From contig NZ_CP116887.1 of NCBI RefSeq assembly GCF_028421645.1, positions 3,040,001 to 3,104,000 on the forward strand: a stretch of 64,000 nt of DNA, written 5' to 3'. The DNA comes from Aneurinibacillus sp. Ricciae_BoGa-3 (GTDB lineage: Bacteria > Bacillota > Bacilli > Aneurinibacillales > Aneurinibacillaceae). The position numbers and the translations under genes were made by a program. The notes beneath the pieces were generated by a model. It searched no databases, was not told the DNA's origin, and was given only the letters and a program-made list of their open reading frames with translations. The number at the start of each line of letters is the position of its first letter. Positions within the stretch are counted from its first letter, which is position 1. Positions 55,550 to 64,000 of this stretch are shown piece after piece.

Positions 55550-56722
55550 CTACTCCTTTTCTTCAAACATTTCGTCAGCGTCACTTGTTTGCTCGGCGAG
55601 TACTTCGACCGGATCGGCTGCTTTAGCTGCAACTGCCTGGGCCCCGCTTTGGACGATGGATACAGGTTCTGTAAAGGAGAACCCTTCCTGTTCGGCCTGT
55701 GTTTCACTTTTGATATCAATTTTCCAGCCAGTCAGCTTCGCGGCAAGACGGGCGTTTTGCCCTTTTTTTCCGATTGCCAGCGACAGCTGATAGTCTGGAA
55801 CAATCACGCGTGTTACTTTCTCTCCTTCATACACGGTCACATGGACAACCTTTGAAGGGCTGAGCGCGTTGGCGATATATTCCGCTGTATCTTCAGACCA
55901 TTTTACAATATCGATTTTTTCACCTTTCAGTTCCTGCACAATGGTCTGCACACGCATTCCCTTAGGCCCGACGCAGGCACCAACCGGATCAACATTCGAA
56001 TCGGCAGAATAAACAGCGATTTTAGAACGATCTCCGGCTTCGCGGGCAACAGAACGAATTTCCACAACGCCATCAAAAATTTCAGGAACCTCAAGCTCAA
56101 ATAACCGTTTAAGCAGGCCGGGATGGGTACGGGAAACAAATATCTGCGGTCCTTTGGTCGTTTTTTCCACTTTGGTGATATAAGCCTTTACGCGGTCTCC
56201 CTGTTTGAAATTCTCAGACGGCATTTTTTCATTAATGGGCATCAAGGCTTCGATTTTCCCAAGATCAATGTAGTAAAAGCGGCTGTCCTGGCGCTGGACA
56301 ATGCCTGTGACAATATCCTGTTCCCGGTCTATGAATTCACTGTAAATAATGCCGCGCTCTGCCTCGCGAATGCGCTGGGTTACGACCTGCTTAGCGGTCT
56401 GCGCTGCAATCCGTCCAAAATCACGGGGGGTAACCTCAATGTCCATAATATCGTCTACCCGATAATTGGGGTCGATCTCATGGGCCTCATCCACAGAAAT
56501 TTCGGTGCGCGGGTCGGTAACGTCCTCCACGATTGTCTTTCTGGCAAAAACGCGTACATTCCCCTGTTCGCGGTTGACGTCCACGCGCACATTCTGGGCG
56601 GAATTAAAATTTCTTTTGTAACCCGAGACAAGAGCTGCCTCTATGGCATCTATCAGGATGTCCTTGCTGATCCCTTTCTCTTTCTCCAGTGCCTGCAATG
56701 CCTCGATAAACTCTGCATTCAT
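55550..56722 (-). CDS. nusA: Transcription termination/antitermination factor NusA
   Basis: The 390 residues include the NusA N-terminal polymerase-binding domain, an S1 domain (REQDIVTGIVQRQDSRFYYI) and KH domains (GACVGPKGMRVQTIVQELKG and AIGKKGQNARLAAKLTGW). An acidic tail (SDADEMFEEKE) ends it. It is the second gene of the rimP-nusA-rnpM-rplGA-infB operon. Confidence 0.97.
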   Translation of the reverse strand: MNAEFIEALQALEKEKGISKDILIDAIEAALVSGYKRNFNSAQNVRVDVNREQGNVRVFARKTIVEDVTDPRTEISVDEAHEIDPNYRVDDIMDIEVTPRDFGRIAAQTAKQVVTQRIREAERGIIYSEFIDREQDIVTGIVQRQDSRFYYIDLGKIEALMPINEKMPSENFKQGDRVKAYITKVEKTTKGPQIFVSRTHPGLLKRLFELEVPEIFDGVVEIRSVAREAGDRSKIAVYSADSNVDPVGACVGPKGMRVQTIVQELKGEKIDIVKWSEDTAEYIANALSPSKVVHVTVYEGEKVTRVIVPDYQLSLAIGKKGQNARLAAKLTGWKIDIKSETQAEQEGFSFTEPVSIVQSGAQAVAAKAADPVEVLAEQTSDADEMFEEKE

Positions 56723-56748
56723 AATAACTGATGGTCCTCCTTTCGTTC

Positions 56749-57207
56749 CTAAAAGACAACGGCCAAGCGGGCGGTTGATACATTGCTCCTTGGTACTGTA
56801 ACAGTTTTCCTGGATTCTTTAATCTGAAGCTGCTGACCGTCATAACTGATAAGTTCACCTTCAAAAACATTCTCGCCGTCTATTGGTTCAAATGTGGTAA
56901 TATGCACATGTTTACCCTGTGCTCGTTCAAAATCTGCTTCTTTTTTAAGAGGGCGCTCCGCACCTGGCGAAGACACTTCCAAAAAATAAGCGCCCGGAAT
57001 CGGATCCGTCTCATCGAGCTTCTTGCTCAGCCTCTCGCTAACACGCCCGCAGTCTTCGATGTCTACCCCATTTTCCTTGTCAATGTATACGCGAAGGAAC
57101 CAGTTGTTGCCTTCCTTATTGTATTCCACTTCGACAAGCTCAAGATGTTCCTCTTCAAGAATAGGTGTAACCAGCTGTTCGGTAAGGGCGATTACGTCAT
57201 TGCTCAA
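56749..57207 (-). CDS. rimP: Ribosome maturation factor RimP
   Basis: It assists late 30S assembly. [40 protein letters not shown] and [17 protein letters not shown] are RimP hallmarks. Two TTG codons compete; 57207 has better spacing (nine bases) from GGGGG than 57213. It is the first gene of its operon, after a strong terminator. Confidence 0.95.
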   Translation of the reverse strand: MSNDVIALTEQLVTPILEEEHLELVEVEYNKEGNNWFLRVYIDKENGVDIEDCGRVSERLSKKLDETDPIPGAYFLEVSSPGAERPLKKEADFERAQGKHVHITTFEPIDGENVFEGELISYDGQQLQIKESRKTVTVPRSNVSTARLAVVF

Positions 57208-57288
57208 CTGCAAAAACCCCCTAAATGGCTTGTAGTATCAATTCGGATTTCGCGAGGTAAAATATTTTTCCTCAGGAAAAATGTGTGT

Positions 57289-57320
57289 AAAACGAAAGAG
57301 TGGGTTTCCCCACTCTTTCG
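57289..57320 (-). terminator. Terminator after polC
   Basis: CGAAAGAGTGGG and its perfect complement with a GAAA loop, TTTT on the minus strand. It separates polC from the rimP operon. Confidence 0.9.
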
Positions 57321-57404
57321 GTCAATTGCTTCCGCTTATCCTTAGTATTACCAAAAAATATTATAACATAGCCTGTTCTGGTAGGCAATCAATGGTTTAT
57401 ATTC

Positions 57405-60400
57405 TCAAAATAAGGAAAGCTGGTTGGTCTCTGGCAGGCTATTCAAGCTGCCCTGTTGCTGCAGCAGTTCAACCACAGAGCGTGAGACGCGCGCCCGCTG
57501 CTGAAGATCTTCGATGGAAAGGAACTCTCCACTTTCTCGTGCTTTCACGATGTTCTCCGCCGCGCTTGTGCCGACGCCGGCCAGCGCATTGAACGGCGGA
57601 ATTAAACTGTTGCCGTCGATGATAAACCGGGAAGCCTCGGATCGGTACAGGTCAATGTTTTTAAAGGAAAAGCCGCGTTCGCACATCTCCAGGCAAAGCT
57701 CCAATACCGTCAAGAGCGTTTTTTCCTTTGGCAGTGCATCGTTGCCTTTCTCTACAATCTCTTTGATCCGCGCCCGGATGGCCGCCGATCCTCTAACAAC
57801 CAGCGCGACGTCAAAATCGTCTGCCCGCACGGTAAAATAGGTCGCGTAGAAGTGGATTGGATAATACACCTTAAAATAAGCAATCCGCAAGGCCATCAAT
57901 ACATACGCAGTAGCGTGGGCTTTCGGAAACATATATTTAATCTGCTTGCAGGACCAGATGTACCAGTCAGGCACATCATTGGCCTTCATTTCTTCCTCCA
58001 TCTCTTCCGTGAGGCCTTTGCCCTTCCGTACCGACTCCATAATCTTAAACGCAAAGGAAGGCTCAAGCCCTTTATGCAGCAGGTAGACCATGATGTCATC
58101 TCGGCACCCGATTACATCTTTTAATTCGCACGTACCATTGCGTATGAGTTCCTGCGCGTTATTGAGCCATACGTCCGTACCGTGTGATAGTCCGGATATT
58201 TGCAGAAGTTCCGCGAAAGTCGACGGATGCGTATCTTCAAGCATCTGGCGGACGAATTTGGTTCCAAACTCCGGTACGCCGAGCGTTCCTGTTTTGCTAT
58301 CAATTTGTTCAGGCGTCACGCCCAATGCATCTGTTCCGTTGAAGATGGCCAACACCTTCGGATCGCCAACGTTGATTTTTTTGGGGTCAAGCCCGGTTAA
58401 ATCCTGCAGCATTCGAATAACGGTCGGATCGTCATGGCCAAGAATATCCAGTTTAAGCAAATTGTCGTGGATGGAATGAAAATCATAATGAGTGGTTTTC
58501 CATTCCGCATCTTTATCGTCCGCCGGGAACTGGATCGGGCAAAAATCATAAATATCCATATAATCGGGAACAACAATAATGCCCCCTGGGTGCTGGCCTG
58601 TCGTTCGTTTAACACCTGTACAGCCAGTGGCCAGCCGGTTCATTTCTGCTCCACGCCATGTAAAGCCTTTTTCTTCCCCGAATTTGCGGACGAATCCATA
58701 TGCTGTCTTGTCAGCAACCGTACCGATTGTCCCTGCGCGGTACACATAATCCTCGCCAAACAAAACCTTGGTATAGTTATGGGCAGTTGGCTGGTACTCA
58801 CCTGAGAAATTAAGGTCGATATCAGGTACCTTATCCCCTTTGAAGCCGAGGAACGTTTCGAAAGGAATGTCATGGCCGTCACCTGTCATTGGAATGCCGC
58901 ATGTCGGACAATCCTTCGGTGGCAAATCAAACCCTGAGCCATATTCCCCTTTCGTAAACCATTCGCTTTGTTTGCACTCTGGACAGCGGTAATGCGGAGG
59001 AAGCGGGTTTACCTCGGTAATTTCTGTCATCGTGGCGACAAAGGAAGAGCCGACCGAGCCTCGGGACCCGACCAGATAGCCATCATCTATCGATTTCTTA
59101 ACCAGCTTATGGGCGATGAGATAAATTACCGAAAATCCGTGCGTAATGATGCTGTTTAATTCTTTCTCAAGCCGCTTTTCGACGATCTCCGGCAGCGGCT
59201 CGCCATACAATTCACGCGCTTTGTTGTAACTCATGGAGCGAATTTCTTCTTCGGCCCCTTCAATCTTCGGCGTATACAAATCCTTCGGCACAATCTGTAA
59301 CTCTTCAAACCGGTCCGCCAGCATATTCGGATTGGTTATGACCACTTCTTTCGCTTTTTCTTCCCCAAGGTAAGAAAACTCTTCAAGCATTTCGTTCGTC
59401 GTGCGGAAATGGGCATCAGGTTTCCGCTGGTCTTTAAGCGGGCTGAACCCCGTAATGCCCTGGATTAGAATATCCCGATATATTTTTTCGTGCGGATCGA
59501 TATAGTGCACATTGCCAGTCGCAATGACAGGAAGGTTCAATTTTTCACCGAGCTGGACAATTTTTCGATTGGCCTCGATCAGCGCAGCCTCGCCTGCCAC
59601 AAGCTGTTTATCGACCAGATGGCGGTTAATTTCAATCGGCTGAATTTCCAGTACGTCATAGAAGCGGGCCACCTCTTCCGCTTCCTCCAGCGTTTTGTTT
59701 AGAACGGTCTCAAAAAGTTCCCCCTTCTCACAGCCGGAGCTGATGATCAGCCCTTCGCGGTACTGAACAATTTTTGATTTAGGAATGCGTGGTGTTTTAT
59801 ATAAAAACTCCGTATGGGACAGGGAAATGATTTTATATAAATTTTTCTTCCCTACCTCATTCAAAGCGTAGATATTGCAGTGAAAAGGCCGGCTGTTGTG
59901 AAGATCCAGCCCCACATGGTTATTCATATCCCCCAGATTTGTAATCCCTTGCTCGATGATTTCTTTGAGCATGTTAAAAAAAACGTAGCCGGTTGCTTCC
60001 GAGTCATCTACAGCCCGGTGGTGGTTTTCCAGGCTTACATTAAATTTGCCCGCCAGTGTATTTAACCGATGGTTGCGCATGCCCGGATACAGGAAACGTG
60101 CCATCTCCAGCGTATCCAGGAACGGATTTTCAACCTTCGGAAGTCCAACTTGCTTGCAACTGGTCTGCAGGAAGCCCATATCAAACCGGGCGTTGTGGGC
60201 CACGAGCACCGCATCGCCTGTAAAGGCAAGGAAGTCCCGAATAACCTGATCAAGTTCGGGCGCGTTCTGTACCATGTCATCCGTAATGTTTGTCAGTTGT
60301 TGAATGTTCAGCGGAATCGGCACATGCGGATTAACAAACGATTCGAAACGCCCGATGATTTCGCCTTCCTTCATTTTCACACCGGCAAGCTCAATGATCG

Positions 60401-61706
60401 TGTTGTTTACCACTGATAGACCGGTTGTCTCCACGTCAAAAACAACGTACGTATCGCTGGCGAGGTCGCGGTCCTGTGGCTGGTACACCATAAACGTCGA
60501 ATCCTGGACAACGTTTGCTTCGATGCCATATAGCACCTTTATCCCGTGCTTCCTGGCAGCATTAAAGGCCTCCGGGAAAGCCTGGGCTACGGCGTGGTCG
60601 GTAATGGCCACCGCCTTGTGGCCAAATGCCGCTGCCTGTTTCACGATGCGCTCCGCAGAGGCAATGCCGTCCATGGCGCTCATATTGGTATGACAGTGAA
60701 ACTCGACCCTTTTCTCTTGTGCCGTATCCTGGCGGGAAGCAGCTGGTTTAATCTCACGGATGTCTTTAGCCGTCATAACAAGTTCGCGGGCATACTGGTC
60801 GTCCTGCACCATGCCGCGGACTTTCACCCAGAGCCCGTTTTTAATCGCGGATAACATCGGGACATCTTCTTTATCATGCGCGAATATTTTAACCTGAAGC
60901 GAATCCGTATAATCCGTAACGTAGAAGGTGCACAACGATCTGCCGCTGCGAAGTTCCCGTACCTCTGCGCCAAATACAAGGCCCTGGATGCAGATGCGCC
61001 CTTCCTCTTCCTGTATATCACGGATGGGTACAGGCTCATCTTTAATTTCATACCCGATTTGAACAACCTGTGGGACCTCTCCGCTGTCATCTTTTGAACT
61101 GAGATCTTCTTTTTTCTTCTCAACGAGTGCTTCCATTGCGCGGGCCCGGTCCTCTTCCTCACGCTGTTCGACAAATTGCTGATAGGAAGATTCATCCTGC
61201 GCCTGGTAATACGATACTTTTATTTTTTCACCGCACAGCTGTTCAACTGTGCGCATGACATATTCATCTACGCGGCGGCGTTTTACCATCTCCATTGCAA
61301 CATCATCCGGCACGCCCACTTTAAGATGCTTCTCTACAATCTCATAGGAAGCATTCCGCAAATAAACCGCTGTAGAGTTTATATGGGGGGCCACCTTTTC
61401 TACTATGTAACTCCAATAGTCAGAAAAAAATCCGCTTAAATCAACAGGAGCTTCATACCTTACCGTACAATCAACCTCTGCGATCTCCTGAAATGCCTGA
61501 ACCAATTTGGCATAAAATGCCTGATATACATTTGCGGGTACCGTCTGGGGAAGGCGGAAATGGAAATGCCATTTCTTCTCCTGCCGGTACACGTCTAATT
61601 GTTCAATGCTGCCTCCGTAAAAATACTGGTCAACAAATTCGGGTGGAATCGCTAACTGTTTAAGGAGCAGGGCAAACCGCTCCTGCTTCCCTGATTCGTT
61701 CGCCAT
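57405..61706 (-). CDS. polC: DNA polymerase III alpha subunit PolC (Gram-positive type)
   Basis: A replicative polymerase of 1433 residues with, in order, an N-terminal domain, an OB fold, a PHP domain interrupted by the proofreading exonuclease (VVFDVETTGLSVVNNTIIEL, with HHRAVDDSEATG), the palm with DIDLNFSGEYQ, fingers, a zinc motif (CPECKQ...CPTC) and the C-terminal helix-hairpin-helix. ATG 61706 follows AAAGGTG; the frame opens 87 bases earlier. The length is typical. Confidence 0.97.
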   Translation of the reverse strand: MANESGKQERFALLLKQLAIPPEFVDQYFYGGSIEQLDVYRQEKKWHFHFRLPQTVPANVYQAFYAKLVQAFQEIAEVDCTVRYEAPVDLSGFFSDYWSYIVEKVAPHINSTAVYLRNASYEIVEKHLKVGVPDDVAMEMVKRRRVDEYVMRTVEQLCGEKIKVSYYQAQDESSYQQFVEQREEEDRARAMEALVEKKKEDLSSKDDSGEVPQVVQIGYEIKDEPVPIRDIQEEEGRICIQGLVFGAEVRELRSGRSLCTFYVTDYTDSLQVKIFAHDKEDVPMLSAIKNGLWVKVRGMVQDDQYARELVMTAKDIREIKPAASRQDTAQEKRVEFHCHTNMSAMDGIASAERIVKQAAAFGHKAVAITDHAVAQAFPEAFNAARKHGIKVLYGIEANVVQDSTFMVYQPQDRDLASDTYVVFDVETTGLSVVNNTIIELAGVKMKEGEIIGRFESFVNPHVPIPLNIQQLTNITDDMVQNAPELDQVIRDFLAFTGDAVLVAHNARFDMGFLQTSCKQVGLPKVENPFLDTLEMARFLYPGMRNHRLNTLAGKFNVSLENHHRAVDDSEATGYVFFNMLKEIIEQGITNLGDMNNHVGLDLHNSRPFHCNIYALNEVGKKNLYKIISLSHTEFLYKTPRIPKSKIVQYREGLIISSGCEKGELFETVLNKTLEEAEEVARFYDVLEIQPIEINRHLVDKQLVAGEAALIEANRKIVQLGEKLNLPVIATGNVHYIDPHEKIYRDILIQGITGFSPLKDQRKPDAHFRTTNEMLEEFSYLGEEKAKEVVITNPNMLADRFEELQIVPKDLYTPKIEGAEEEIRSMSYNKARELYGEPLPEIVEKRLEKELNSIITHGFSVIYLIAHKLVKKSIDDGYLVGSRGSVGSSFVATMTEITEVNPLPPHYRCPECKQSEWFTKGEYGSGFDLPPKDCPTCGIPMTGDGHDIPFETFLGFKGDKVPDIDLNFSGEYQPTAHNYTKVLFGEDYVYRAGTIGTVADKTAYGFVRKFGEEKGFTWRGAEMNRLATGCTGVKRTTGQHPGGIIVVPDYMDIYDFCPIQFPADDKDAEWKTTHYDFHSIHDNLLKLDILGHDDPTVIRMLQDLTGLDPKKINVGDPKVLAIFNGTDALGVTPEQIDSKTGTLGVPEFGTKFVRQMLEDTHPSTFAELLQISGLSHGTDVWLNNAQELIRNGTCELKDVIGCRDDIMVYLLHKGLEPSFAFKIMESVRKGKGLTEEMEEEMKANDVPDWYIWSCKQIKYMFPKAHATAYVLMALRIAYFKVYYPIHFYATYFTVRADDFDVALVVRGSAAIRARIKEIVEKGNDALPKEKTLLTVLELCLEMCERGFSFKNIDLYRSEASRFIIDGNSLIPPFNALAGVGTSAAENIVKARESGEFLSIEDLQQRARVSRSVVELLQQQGSLNSLPETNQLSLF

Positions 61707-61811
61707 ATGCTGCACCTTTCCCCCTTTTTCCTCTCCTACGGCCAAGACAGGCCAAAAATAAGCAGGTACTCCCAAACGTTTAAGGAGTACCATTCTCTAT
61801 TGTACTTTATT

Positions 61812-63518
61812 TTACTGTAAGGATTGTTTGATTTCAGCCACAAAATCTGGAAGGCTGTCGATGTGCATTTCCTGGGTTTCCCTTGTTTTACGGATTTTGC
61901 ATTCCACAAGACCTTCAGCGGCTTTGCCGCCCACCGTTATCCGAATCGGAAGGCCGATTAAATCGGCATCTTTAAATTTAACACCTGCCCGCTCTGGACG
62001 GTCATCAAGAAGAACCTCATAGCCTGCTTTTTGCAACGTTTGATAGATAGTGTCTGCTAGGTTTCTCTGTTCTTCATTTTTCACATTGACGGGAACAACA
62101 TGGATTTGGTAAGGCGCCAGACCCCAGGGCCAGACGATGCCATCTTCGTCGTTGTTCTGCTCCACGCAGGCTGCAACTGTACGGGAAATGCCTATGCCAT
62201 AGCAGCCCATTACCATCAGCTGTTCTTTCCCGTTCTCATCGAGGAACTTGGCGCCCATTTTTTCGCTGTAGCGTGTCCCAAGCTTAAATACATGGCCTAC
62301 TTCAATACCGCGGGCGAAGGCAATGTGGCCGCCGCAGCGAGGGCATTCATCCCCCTCAACAATATTGCGCAAATCAGCATATTGGCTTACTTGAAAGTCT
62401 TTTCCAGGCGTTGCATTCTTGTAGTGGAAATCTTGTTCATTCGCGCCGCATACCACGTTAACTAAATCCCGGACTGCAGTATCAGCGACTACTTCAATGC
62501 CATCTGGCAGGCCCACAGGCCCAATAAAACCAAGTGGTAGGCGAATTTCAGCAATTTCTTTATCGGTAGCCAGCTCTAGAACATTTGCATCGATCAGATT
62601 TTTCACCTTGATATCATTGACCTCATGGTCACCTCGGACAAGCGCCATAACAAATCGGTCATCCGCTTTAAAGACGATAGCTTTAATGAATTCCCGGGCT
62701 TCCGCATTGAAGTGGTTCATGAGCTGCGCAATCGTTTTAACGTCTGGTGTAGCCACCTTTTCCATTTCAGCTTGATCTTTTTGACCGCCGTCAGGCTTGT
62801 ACACGACCTCGGCCTTTTCCAGATTAGCTGCATAGTTACAAGAAGTACAGTAAGCAATGGTGTCTTCGCCAATTTCAGAGAGGGCCATAAATTCATGGGT
62901 TCCCTTGCCACCAATGGCGCCGGCATCCGCCTCTACCGCACGGAACTTCAGTCCTGCCCGGGTAAATATGCTGGTGTATGCATCATACATTCCCTGGTAG
63001 CTTTGATCCAGTCCTGGGCGGTCTGTATCAAAGGAGTAGGCATCCTTCATAATAAATTCCCGCGAGCGAATAACACCGAAACGCGGGCGAACTTCATCGC
63101 GGTATTTAGTCTGTATTTGGTAAAGATTGATAGGAAGTTTCTTGTAAGTATTCAGATTATCGCGCACAAGGCTCGTTACCACTTCTTCATGGGTGGGTCC
63201 GAGAACGAAATCCCGGTTATGCCTGTCCTTTAACCGCATCAGTTCAGGCCCATACGCTTCCCAACGGCCTGTTTCCTGCCATAATTCAGCAGGCTGAATA
63301 GCCGGCATCACGATCTCCTGCGCTCCCGCCCTGTCCATTTCTTCTCGCACGATCTGCTGTACTTTACGGAGCACGCGATACCCCAGAGGCAAGTATGTAT
63401 ACACGCCGGATGCAAGCTGACGCATCATTCCGGCACGCACCATGAATTTATGGCTGGCAATCTCCGCCTCTGCAGGAGTTTCCCGTAGAGTTGGAAGAAA
63501 TAATTTTGACTGTTTCAA
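61812..63518 (-). CDS. proS: Prolyl-tRNA synthetase
   Basis: A 568-residue class II enzyme of the bacterial (ProS type 1) form. The N-terminal [19 protein letters not shown] holds motif 1, and [18 protein letters not shown] is motif 2. An editing/insertion domain follows (about 230-400), then [17 protein letters not shown] (motif 3) and the anticodon domain. It starts at TTG 63518 after GGAGG, 24 bases after rseP. Confidence 0.97.
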   Translation of the reverse strand: MKQSKLFLPTLRETPAEAEIASHKFMVRAGMMRQLASGVYTYLPLGYRVLRKVQQIVREEMDRAGAQEIVMPAIQPAELWQETGRWEAYGPELMRLKDRHNRDFVLGPTHEEVVTSLVRDNLNTYKKLPINLYQIQTKYRDEVRPRFGVIRSREFIMKDAYSFDTDRPGLDQSYQGMYDAYTSIFTRAGLKFRAVEADAGAIGGKGTHEFMALSEIGEDTIAYCTSCNYAANLEKAEVVYKPDGGQKDQAEMEKVATPDVKTIAQLMNHFNAEAREFIKAIVFKADDRFVMALVRGDHEVNDIKVKNLIDANVLELATDKEIAEIRLPLGFIGPVGLPDGIEVVADTAVRDLVNVVCGANEQDFHYKNATPGKDFQVSQYADLRNIVEGDECPRCGGHIAFARGIEVGHVFKLGTRYSEKMGAKFLDENGKEQLMVMGCYGIGISRTVAACVEQNNDEDGIVWPWGLAPYQIHVVPVNVKNEEQRNLADTIYQTLQKAGYEVLLDDRPERAGVKFKDADLIGLPIRITVGGKAAEGLVECKIRKTRETQEMHIDSLPDFVAEIKQSLQ

Positions 63519-63542
63519 AAACCTTCTACCTCCTTAACGACA

Positions 63543-64000
63543 TTAGAAAAACTTCTGGATATCATTCCAGGTGACAACCAGGATAAGCAGCATCAAAAAC
63601 GCAAATCCAAGGAAGTGAACCATCCCTTCTTTATTTGGATCGACCGGCCGGCCCCGTACCGCTTCAATTAAGAGGAACAGCAGGCGTCCCCCATCCAGCG
63701 CCGGCAGCGGCAGCAGGTTGATAATCCCTAAATTAACACTTAGAGCGGCTGTCCACTGTAAAAGGATGGCCATCCCGTTCTCGGCGGCTTTCGCCGTATA
63801 ATTAAAAATGCCCACAGGACCCGACAAATCCTTCACAGGAACGGCTCCCGTGAACAGTTTTAACAAACTCGTGTAAATCAGTTTTGAAAAATCATACGTT
63901 GTTTTGGCTCCATAGCTTGCAGCCCCTGTTAAAGAGCGGGATAAGGGCTGGTACACACCAATTTTCCCCGTTTTGCTCTGCGGATCCGATGCTGGTACCA
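63543..64000 (-). CDS. rseP: Site-2 protease RseP (RasP), C-terminal part (runs off the window)
   Basis: The frame is open to the window end. The visible ~150 residues contain the end of the PDZ region (KIGVYQPLSRS), the helix before the third membrane segment, NLLPLPALDGGRLL (the LDG zinc-ligand motif) and the last membrane helix. The family cleaves anti-sigma factors and signal peptides in the membrane. The HExxH motif lies outside. Confidence 0.92.
   Translation of the reverse strand, partial: VPASDPQSKTGKIGVYQPLSRSLTGAASYGAKTTYDFSKLIYTSLLKLFTGAVPVKDLSGPVGIFNYTAKAAENGMAILLQWTAALSVNLGIINLLPLPALDGGRLLFLLIEAVRGRPVDPNKEGMVHFLGFAFLMLLILVVTWNDIQKFF

Noticed and set aside
63519-63542. T-box leader before proS
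   Set aside because: Only 24 bases separate rseP and proS; there is no room for a T-box.

Overview
The window is chromosomal DNA of a moderate-G+C, endospore-forming member of the Bacillales. The gene order and protein character suggest the Aneurinibacillus/Brevibacillus neighbourhood; this placement is inference. Supporting genes are spoIIIE, the dipicolinate synthase pair, pdaA, tepA, Spo0E-like and Cse60-like proteins, PolC and RNase J. No rRNA, tRNA or CRISPR array was seen.

Layout. (i) The right part, about 35.9-64 kb, is the conserved Bacillales block, all on the minus strand: rseP(partial)-proS-polC | rimP-nusA-rnpM-rplGA-infB-rbfA-nrnA-truB-ribF-rpsO | pnp | ylxY-mlpA-dut-spo0E-like-ymxH | dpaA-dpaB-asd-dapG-dapA | rnj. 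Together these cover tRNA charging, replication, transcription and translation factors, RNA decay, diaminopimelate/lysine supply and spore dipicolinate synthesis. (ii) The left end, 1-4.2 kb, holds the expected continuation of that block (tepA-ylzJ and the 5' end of spoIIIE). A roughly 31.7-kb accessory region (about 4.2-35.9 kb) separates it from rnj. (iii) The accessory region carries a carbonic anhydrase, a two-subunit fluoride channel, a bacillithiol transferase-like protein, a cation/proton antiporter, and a Fur-box-flanked iron locus (FTR1 permease, helical lipoprotein, multicopper oxidase, with a YlaN-like protein nearby). It also carries a beta-propeller phosphoesterase, a bestrophin, tag, a BASS transporter, an orphan Dam methylase, an MFS exporter, Dps, pdaA, an aldo-keto reductase, a chemoreceptor and panD. 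Decay is visible: a methyltransferase remnant, a headless CBO0543-type gene and a broken TnpB element.

Main points of interest. First, two copies of a ~260-nt structured RNA element lie directly upstream, on the same strand, of the two polysaccharide-deacetylase-family genes (pdaA and ylxY). Base changes between the copies preserve pairing on the minus strand. I do not recognise the family. Second, a divergent multicopper oxidase/FTR1 pair flanked by Fur boxes resembles the ferroxidase-permease logic of yeast Fet3-Ftr1. Third, dpaA is split by a 2-nt frameshift. Fourth, there are two candidate promoter-hairpin-terminator small RNAs, a TnpB remnant that keeps its right-end RNA region, and several small genes (YjfB, Spo0E-like and small membrane proteins). 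Many starts were moved downstream to a GTG, TTG or ATG with a proper Shine-Dalgarno sequence.
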